The notes under the pieces were generated by a model, which was not told where the DNA came from, did not search any database, and saw nothing but the letters and a program-made list of their open reading frames with translations. Shown one piece after another: positions 57,960 to 64,000 of a DNA stretch of 64,000 nt (its first letter is position 1; every line of letters starts with the position of its first letter). The position numbers were made by a program, and so were the translations under genes. Source of the stretch: an uncultured Pelagibacteraceae bacterium (lineage in GTDB: Bacteria; Pseudomonadota; Alphaproteobacteria; Pelagibacterales; Pelagibacteraceae); assembly GCA_902516425.1 (NCBI GenBank), contig CABXYE010000002.1:1-64000 (forward strand), in the 5' to 3' direction.

Positions 57960-59585
57960 ATGTTAAAAAATTTGAATATTTGGTTTTTATCTTCATTAAT
58001 AGTTTCTTTAATTGTATTGATCCCGATTTTAACAGTGTTTTCAAGTTTTTTCGAAGATACATCTAACTATTATCAAATCCTAAAAGATACTTTCTTATTT
58101 GAGTATATTTCCAATTCTCTAATCTTATTATTCTTCGTATTGATTTTTACGTTTTTTATAGGCACTGGCACAGCCTATTTAGTATCCTTCTTTGAATTTC
58201 CGTTAAGTAATTTTTTCAAATGGGCGCTTATCTTATCTTTTGCAGTCCCACCCTATATTTATGCCTATTCATTAACAGCTTTTTTTGAAAATTATGGCAC
58301 AGCTTTTACAATTCTTAAAAATTTGTTTGGAGATGCAAATTATAATGAAAACATTCCTAAACTTGATGGAATGTTTGGGGCAATATTATCAATTACTTTT
58401 TCTTTATATGCTTATGTATATATATTGGCTAGAGCTTCTTTTTTATATCAATCACAAAACCTAATTGATTTAGGAAAAAATCTTGGTTTTTCAAAATTTA
58501 AATCTTTCTATAAAGTTATATTACCATCTGCGCGACCAGCTATTATTGCTGGTCTATCTCTTGTAGCAATGGAAACTCTGGCAGAATTTGGAGCGGTAGA
58601 TTTTTTTTCAATAAATACACTGACAACTGGTATTTATAATTCATGGATAACATTTGATGATTTAGCTTTTGCAAATAGAATATCATCGTTTTTGCTCTTA
58701 TTCATATTTTCATTATTTATTATTGAAAATTTATCCAGAAAAAAGGCAAAGTATCATTTCAATTCCAGAGGTGGACTTAAGCAAAAAAAGAAAACTAAAC
58801 TTTATGGAAGTAAATCTTTTTTAGCCTTTATTTTCTGTTTCTTTATATTATTTTTGAGTTTTTTATTTCCACTCAGTCAAATGTTGTATTGGACATTAAA
58901 ATTTCCAGAAAATTTATTTGATCTACAAATTATAGAACTTTTTTCAAATACTCTTTATTTAGTATTGTTATCTGGTTTGCTTTTAATTGTATTTTCTTTA
59001 ATTGCAAACTATGGAAATAGAGTTTCTAAAAATAAAGCCTTAAATTTTTTATCAACCTTATCTATTTCTGGTTATGCCATTCCTGGAGTTATATTAGCTA
59101 TAGCATTTATTACTTTTATTGCTTGGTTTGATAATAATATAATTAAATCTTTAGGATTTATTTCAATTAAAAAATTTTTTATTGGTTCTATTCTTGGTTT
59201 AGTACTAGTTTATTTTATTAGATTTTATTCTTTAGCTTTTAATGGAATAAAGTCTGGATATGAAAAAATTAACATTTCTGTTGATGAGAGTGCTTACTTG
59301 TTAGGCTATTCTAAAAGAAAAACATTTATGAATATTCATGTTCCTTTTTTGAGAAATTCTCTTTTATTCATAATTATTCTAATCTCATTAGAAATAATAA
59401 GAGAATTACCCATTACTTTAATTTTAAGACCTTTTAATTTTGAAACTTTTGCAACCACAGCGTATATCTCTGCATCTGAGGACTTGTTGGAGGCTGCTGC
59501 AGCACCTTCATTATTTTTAATATTAATTGCCTCTTTATTCATTATAATTAGTTCAAAATATATTTTAAGAGAAAATAATGAATAA
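57960..59585 (+). CDS. futB: Fe(III) ABC transporter permease (FutB/FbpB-like)
   Basis: ~541 aa duplicated permease; NLGFSKFKSFYKVILPSARPAI and LGYSKRKTFMNIHVPFLRNS EAA loops. Confidence 0.92.
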   Translation: MLKNLNIWFLSSLIVSLIVLIPILTVFSSFFEDTSNYYQILKDTFLFEYISNSLILLFFVLIFTFFIGTGTAYLVSFFEFPLSNFFKWALILSFAVPPYIYAYSLTAFFENYGTAFTILKNLFGDANYNENIPKLDGMFGAILSITFSLYAYVYILARASFLYQSQNLIDLGKNLGFSKFKSFYKVILPSARPAIIAGLSLVAMETLAEFGAVDFFSINTLTTGIYNSWITFDDLAFANRISSFLLLFIFSLFIIENLSRKKAKYHFNSRGGLKQKKKTKLYGSKSFLAFIFCFFILFLSFLFPLSQMLYWTLKFPENLFDLQIIELFSNTLYLVLLSGLLLIVFSLIANYGNRVSKNKALNFLSTLSISGYAIPGVILAIAFITFIAWFDNNIIKSLGFISIKKFFIGSILGLVLVYFIRFYSLAFNGIKSGYEKINISVDESAYLLGYSKRKTFMNIHVPFLRNSLLFIIILISLEIIRELPITLILRPFNFETFATTAYISASEDLLEAAAAPSLFLILIASLFIIISSKYILRENNE

Positions 59586-60639
59586 AAATTTTTTTGAAGT
59601 AAAAAATGTTGACTTTAAAGTTGGAGGTAAAACTAAAGTAGCAAATGTGTCTTTTGCTATTGAAAAAGAGGGAGATGTTATCTGCTTATTAGGCCCATCA
59701 GGCATCGGAAAAACTACTATTTTAAGAACAATTGCAGGTTTAGAAAAAATTAAAAAAGGATCAATAGAGCTAAATGGAAATGTATTATCTTCAGAAAAAA
59801 AAAATGTTGAACCCGAGAATAGAAATATCTCTCTTGCTTTTCAAGAAAATAGTTTATTTCCACATTACACTGTAGAAAAAAATATACTATTAGGTGCAGA
59901 AAGAAATAAAGATAAAAAAGACCATCAGATCAACTTTCAAGAAATTATAGAGTTACTAGATATTTCTTTAATATTAAAAAAATACCCTCATGAAATTAGT
60001 GCCGGTGAAGCACAAAGAGTTTCCTTAGCAAGATCTGTAATAACCCAGCCTGATTTATTGTTATTAGACGAACCATTATCTAACGTTGATCAGAGTTTTA
60101 AAGAAGAAATTCAAGAAAAATTAAAAAAAATATTAAAAAGCTCAAAGATTACTACAATAATCGTTACCCACGACTCTTATGAGGCATTTTATTTAGGATC
60201 TAAATGTGGAATAATCTTAAATCAAGAACTTAAACAATTTGATGATCCATATAACGTCTATCATTTACCAAACTCTATCGAGGTTGTTAATTTTTTGAAT
60301 AGAGGGACTCTTATTCCAGCAGAAGTAACGAGTCCTAAAAGTTTAGAAAATAAGGATCTTGGAACAATTACGGGTAATTTTTTAAAGCCTTTTCCGATAG
60401 GTACAAAAGTAAAGCTTTTGATACAGCCTGAAGATTTGCATCATGACGATAAAAGTAATTTAAAATTTGAGGTAGTTGATAGGAAATTTAGAGGTACTAA
60501 TTTTATTTATACTCTTAAAACTCCAAGTGATACATTTATTCCTGTTTTTGTGCATTCTCACCATATTCATCAACATGACGTTGATGAAAAATTTGGTGTT
60601 AGAAGACCAATTCATATTGATCATATAGTTTGCTTCTAA
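59578..60639 (+). CDS. futC: Fe(III) ABC transporter ATP-binding protein (FutC/FbpC-like)
   Basis: LLGPSGIGKTTILRTIAGLE, ISAGEAQRVSLARSVITQPDLLLLDEPLSNVD. Confidence 0.92.
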   Translation: MNKNFFEVKNVDFKVGGKTKVANVSFAIEKEGDVICLLGPSGIGKTTILRTIAGLEKIKKGSIELNGNVLSSEKKNVEPENRNISLAFQENSLFPHYTVEKNILLGAERNKDKKDHQINFQEIIELLDISLILKKYPHEISAGEAQRVSLARSVITQPDLLLLDEPLSNVDQSFKEEIQEKLKKILKSSKITTIIVTHDSYEAFYLGSKCGIILNQELKQFDDPYNVYHLPNSIEVVNFLNRGTLIPAEVTSPKSLENKDLGTITGNFLKPFPIGTKVKLLIQPEDLHHDDKSNLKFEVVDRKFRGTNFIYTLKTPSDTFIPVFVHSHHIHQHDVDEKFGVRRPIHIDHIVCF

Positions 60640-60654
60640 TAAAAACTCTCTAAA

Positions 60655-61350
60655 ATGGAAAATAAATATAGAGTTTTTTTAAAGGGGATTTTTGATGTCA
60701 GCCCTCTGATGATACCAGTTGTTCCATTTGGTTTAATATTTGGGGTTCTTTCAATCGATATTGGATTTAGTCCAATAGAAACAATGGGAATGTCCTTAAT
60801 AGTCTTTGGTGGTGCTTCACAAATTGTTTTACTTCAATTATTTTCAGGAGGTGCTTCATCTTTAGTCATAATAAGTTCAGTTGGAGCAGTAAACTCAAGA
60901 CATCTTTTGTATGGAGCTGTTGTTTCTGAGCATTTATCAGATTTAAAACTTATTTGGAAAATTGTAATCTCATATTTTTTAGTTGATCAAGCTTTTGCAA
61001 GATCAAATGAGTATTTTAAAAAAAATAAAGATAAAAATAAATATTTCCATTTAATTGGTGGTGGTATTACTTGTTGGGTTATTTGGCAGACAACCACTTT
61101 TTTGGGGATTGTTTTAGGAGCTTTTATCCCTGAGAAACTAGGTTTAAGTTTTGCAGTACCTTTAACTTTTTTAGCATTATTAGTTAACGATTTTAGAAAA
61201 TTAATAAATGTGATTGTGATAATTATTTCAGGATTAGTGGCAACGTTTGGTTTTAATTATGTTCCTTATAAAGCATATGTTATTGTTGCTGGAATTATTG
61301 CCTTACTGACTGCAGCACTTTTAACTAAGTTGGTTAAAACTAATGAGTAA
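60655..61350 (+). CDS. azlC: AzlC family branched-chain amino acid exporter subunit
   Basis: FDVSPLMIPVVPFGLIFGVLSIDIGFSPIETMGMSLIVFGGASQIVLLQL, NSRHLLYGA. Confidence 0.92.
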   Translation: MENKYRVFLKGIFDVSPLMIPVVPFGLIFGVLSIDIGFSPIETMGMSLIVFGGASQIVLLQLFSGGASSLVIISSVGAVNSRHLLYGAVVSEHLSDLKLIWKIVISYFLVDQAFARSNEYFKKNKDKNKYFHLIGGGITCWVIWQTTTFLGIVLGAFIPEKLGLSFAVPLTFLALLVNDFRKLINVIVIIISGLVATFGFNYVPYKAYVIVAGIIALLTAALLTKLVKTNE

Positions 61351-61657
61351 TTGGCTATTAATTATATGCTGTGGTTTGATAACTTTTTTGACAAGGTTTT
61401 CAATGATAGCATTATTAAAGAAAGAAATGTTCAATGAAAGAATAAGAGAAATTCTCTCTTTTGTACCCTCAGCAATTTTTCCTGCAATTATATTTCCTGC
61501 TATTTTTTTGGACAATTCTGGGGATTTTCAATTAGAAAATAATCCAAAGATTATGGCAGCAATAATTGCAATGTTAATTGGAATAGTAAGCCAAAATATT
61601 ATTGCGACAATTATTTCAGGGTTAGCTTCTTATTGGTTTTTAATTTTTGTGGTATAA
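61343..61657 (+). CDS. azlD: AzlD family protein
   Basis: ~104 aa multi-TM; GLITFLTRFSMIALL, LSFVPSAIFPAIIFPAIF; overlaps AzlC. Confidence 0.9.
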   Translation: MSNWLLIICCGLITFLTRFSMIALLKKEMFNERIREILSFVPSAIFPAIIFPAIFLDNSGDFQLENNPKIMAAIIAMLIGIVSQNIIATIISGLASYWFLIFVV

Positions 61658-61663
61658 AAAATT

Positions 61664-62053
61664 ATGAAAAAAATATTATTATCAATTTTCTTTATATTTT
61701 CATTAAGTGCTAATGCAATGGAGAAAGAGACAACTTTTAAAAAAGAGTTGTTTGATAAAGCTCAATCAGATGGAAAAACTGTAGTTGTTAGTTCTTGGAT
61801 AAAATATTGCCCGTCATGTGCTGGTCAAATGAAAATTCTTCAGAACGCAAAAAATAGTGGTGAATTATTGGATATTAAATTTGATAATATTGAATATTTT
61901 TCATTTGACGTTACGAAAAAGGAAATATCTAATTTATTTGATGTACAATATCAAACAACATTAATAATTTTTAAAGGCAATCAAGAAGTTTACAGAAGTA
62001 TTGGTGAGACAACTGAAGATTTAATTTACGAAGCATTAAAAGCTTCAATCTAA
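61664..62053 (+). CDS. Exported thioredoxin-fold protein
   Basis: Signal peptide; VVSSWIKYCPSCAGQMKIL; VQYQTTLIIFKGNQEVYRSIGETTEDLIYEAL. Confidence 0.82.
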   Translation: MKKILLSIFFIFSLSANAMEKETTFKKELFDKAQSDGKTVVVSSWIKYCPSCAGQMKILQNAKNSGELLDIKFDNIEYFSFDVTKKEISNLFDVQYQTTLIIFKGNQEVYRSIGETTEDLIYEALKASI

Positions 62054-62054
62054 A

Positions 62055-62735
62055 CTAAGCACCCAAATTAATATTTTTTTCAACATTAAAATCTATTTCG
62101 TTAGGTTTTTTTAAGTTTAGATTATTCATTATCTCAATGTATTCATCCACACTACCTACTTGTAACCTTGGATTTTGTTTTTTTTCTTTACCAATAGTAC
62201 TCACTTTTTCTCCTTTATAATCGTGAGCAGGATATAAAAAAGTTTCATCAGGAAGTTTTAATAGTTTATTAAAAATTGAGTTATATGCATCTTTCGAATC
62301 TCCATTTTGAAAATCTGTTCGACCTGTCCCATTTATCAGCAATGTATCACCGGAAAAAAGATAATTATCCATCAAAAAACTATAACTATCCGAGGTATGA
62401 CCCGGAGTATACATAGCTCTGATTTTTAAATTTTCTAAATTTATATATTCATCATCTTTCACTTTAATTTCGACAGCATCAGCTGGAGTATGATCACCCA
62501 TTATCGTGGAGCATTTCGTAATATCTTTTAATTTTGATGCACCTGTCACATGATCAGCGTGTATATGTGTGTCAATTACTTTCACTAATCTTAAATCTAA
62601 TTCTTTTAATAAAATTATGTAATCACTTACGTTTTCTAAAACTGGATCAATTATTAAAGCTTCTTTTCCTTTAGATGAGGCAATTAAGTATGTGTATGTG
62701 CTAGATTTTTGGTCAAATAGTTGTTTAAAAATCAT
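62055..62735 (-). CDS. ETHE1-like metallo-beta-lactamase-fold persulfide dioxygenase
   Basis: QLFDQKSSTYTYLIA, VIDTHIHADHVTGASKL, YTPGHTSDSYSF, FSGDTLLINGTGRTDFQNG, LYPAHDYKGEKVSTI, NPRLQVGSVDEYIEIMNNLNLKKPNEIDF. Confidence 0.9.
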   Translation of the reverse strand: MIFKQLFDQKSSTYTYLIASSKGKEALIIDPVLENVSDYIILLKELDLRLVKVIDTHIHADHVTGASKLKDITKCSTIMGDHTPADAVEIKVKDDEYINLENLKIRAMYTPGHTSDSYSFLMDNYLFSGDTLLINGTGRTDFQNGDSKDAYNSIFNKLLKLPDETFLYPAHDYKGEKVSTIGKEKKQNPRLQVGSVDEYIEIMNNLNLKKPNEIDFNVEKNINLGA

Positions 62736-62757
62736 AACTAAATATTATCATATTATA

Positions 62758-63195
62758 ATGGAATCCACTAGAATTGATTGGTCTTGTTCACACACATGGA
62801 AACAAAGTGCTAAAAATACCGCATGGTGTTTACTTGGATGTTCAATTGGAGACTTCGGAACTATTTTATTTTTTCAATTAACTAAAATACCTTTTCCTGT
62901 TTTAGCCATTATGATATTGGCAATCATAAATGGGCTGATTACAAGTATACTTTTAGAAACACTTATTTTAATCCGTCAAAATTTAAAATTTAATAATGCT
63001 CTAAAAACTGCATTAGGCATGAGCTTTATTTCTATGATAAGCATGGAAACTACAATGAATTTAACAGATTACTTCTTAACTGGTGGAGCAATATTAAACT
63101 GGTGGGTTGTGCCTTTGATGCTTATGGTTGGTTTTTTAACACCATGGCCATATAATTATTGGAGGTTAAAAAAATATGGCATCAACTGTCATTAA
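62758..63195 (+). CDS. DUF4396-like integral membrane protein
   Basis: WKQSAKNTAWCLLGCSIGDFGTILFFQL, MISMETTMNLTDYFLTGGAILNWWVVPLMLMVGFLTPWPYNYWRLKKYG; start placed at MESTR. Confidence 0.8.
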   Translation: MESTRIDWSCSHTWKQSAKNTAWCLLGCSIGDFGTILFFQLTKIPFPVLAIMILAIINGLITSILLETLILIRQNLKFNNALKTALGMSFISMISMETTMNLTDYFLTGGAILNWWVVPLMLMVGFLTPWPYNYWRLKKYGINCH

Positions 63196-63886
63196 AAATT
63201 GGGATAATAAAACTTGGTTATCTTCACAAAATTACATTAGTTCATTTAATAATTTTTTAATCAAAAATACTAACATTGATTCAAATTTTAAAATTTTAGA
63301 TATTGGTTGTGGTAGAGGAAAAATTTTAGGTTCATTAAGTTCAAGATTAAAACTTAAAAATAAACCTTTAGGTATAGATATTATAAATCACAAAGATAGA
63401 GATAAAAGAATTAATTTTAAAAGAGCAAATATTTTAGATCTTTCTTTGAGAAAAAGTCAAAAATTTGATTTAATTTTGGTTAAACAAACAATTCATTTAA
63501 TAAAATTAAATGAAGTAAAAAAATTACTAAAATCGTTAGAAAAAATTTTAAATACAAAAGGTAAAATTTTAATTTTTACTCTGGATACGATAAACAATGA
63601 AATTCCAACTTTTAAATTAATGAAACTTAAACTTAGCAGATCTCTTATGCGAGATAAAAAAATATTGAAGATTATTACAAATTTATATCCTCAAAGTATT
63701 CAAAAAAGATTTATTTTTAAAGTGAAAATAAGTAAAAAGAAATATTTAGATATGGTTAAGAATAGATATATTTCAACTTTAATACCTCTATCCAAAAAAC
63801 AAATTAATCAAGGAATTCAAGAAATTGATTACTGCTATAAAAATAAATTAAAATTTAAAGACAAATTAAATTGTATTATTCTATAA
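63176..63886 (+). CDS. SAM-dependent methyltransferase domain protein
   Basis: KILDIGCGRGKILGSLSSRLKLKNKPLGIDI; FDLILVKQTIHLI. Confidence 0.82.
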   Translation: MASTVIKNWDNKTWLSSQNYISSFNNFLIKNTNIDSNFKILDIGCGRGKILGSLSSRLKLKNKPLGIDIINHKDRDKRINFKRANILDLSLRKSQKFDLILVKQTIHLIKLNEVKKLLKSLEKILNTKGKILIFTLDTINNEIPTFKLMKLKLSRSLMRDKKILKIITNLYPQSIQKRFIFKVKISKKKYLDMVKNRYISTLIPLSKKQINQGIQEIDYCYKNKLKFKDKLNCIIL

Positions 63887-64000
63887 AATTCTTTTAAGCA
63901 AATTTTCTTTAAAAAATATTTTATGAATTATAACAGCAGAAATATGTAAAGATATTAACGCGATAAGTGTATAATTACCCAGGATATGAATTTCGTAAAA
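63881..64000 (-). CDS. Cytochrome b561-like protein, C-terminal end (truncated by window end)
   Basis: Reverse-strand frame FYEIHILGNYTLIALISLHISAVIIHKIFFKENLLKRIL*, resembles EIHEFLGN...ALxxLHxxAALYHHF C-termini of b561-family proteins. Confidence 0.65.
   Translation of the reverse strand, partial: FYEIHILGNYTLIALISLHISAVIIHKIFFKENLLKRIL

Noticed and set aside
1-64000. CRISPR array, tRNA/rRNA genes, transposase or prophage genes
   Set aside because: No regularly spaced repeats, no integrase/transposase/structural phage motifs and no tRNA-like cloverleaf noticed by reading; a tRNAscan or IS search would be needed for a firm negative.

Overview
AT-rich, densely packed 64-kb chromosomal segment. 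Gene content, composition and short overlapping intergenic spacers resemble a SAR11/Pelagibacterales genome (inference, no search run). I saw no rRNA, tRNA, CRISPR array, prophage or transposon. Main content: partial guaA, panB, an ectoine-utilisation-like EutA/EutD pair, a polyamine-type ABC importer followed by FadN-like, ureohydrolase and ALDH genes, acnA, YfgM/BamB-like genes, zapE, photolyase, a liv-type ABC operon, fhs, purEK, a large C1/sulfur/methylamine region, folE-acuI-lysR, an iron ABC importer behind a Fur-box-like palindrome, azlCD, and an ETHE1-like persulfide dioxygenase. The most interesting part is 39.5-52.3 kb. There, a DmdA-like GcvT-family demethylase plus MTHFR-like gene is divergent from a mini APS-kinase-like gene, a mini nucleotidyltransferase, an atypical crotonase, an SBP56/methanethiol-oxidase homologue overlapping a 2Fe-2S ferredoxin, and a CoA-binding protein. 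These are followed by a dimethylglycine-dehydrogenase-like gene fused in transcription unit to etfBA and ETF-QO. AcuI and ETHE1-like genes nearby extend the organosulfur theme. Other observations: stem-loops directly after the solute-binding-protein gene in all three ABC importer operons, and several small ORFs missing from the ORF track, including two Cys-rich ones.
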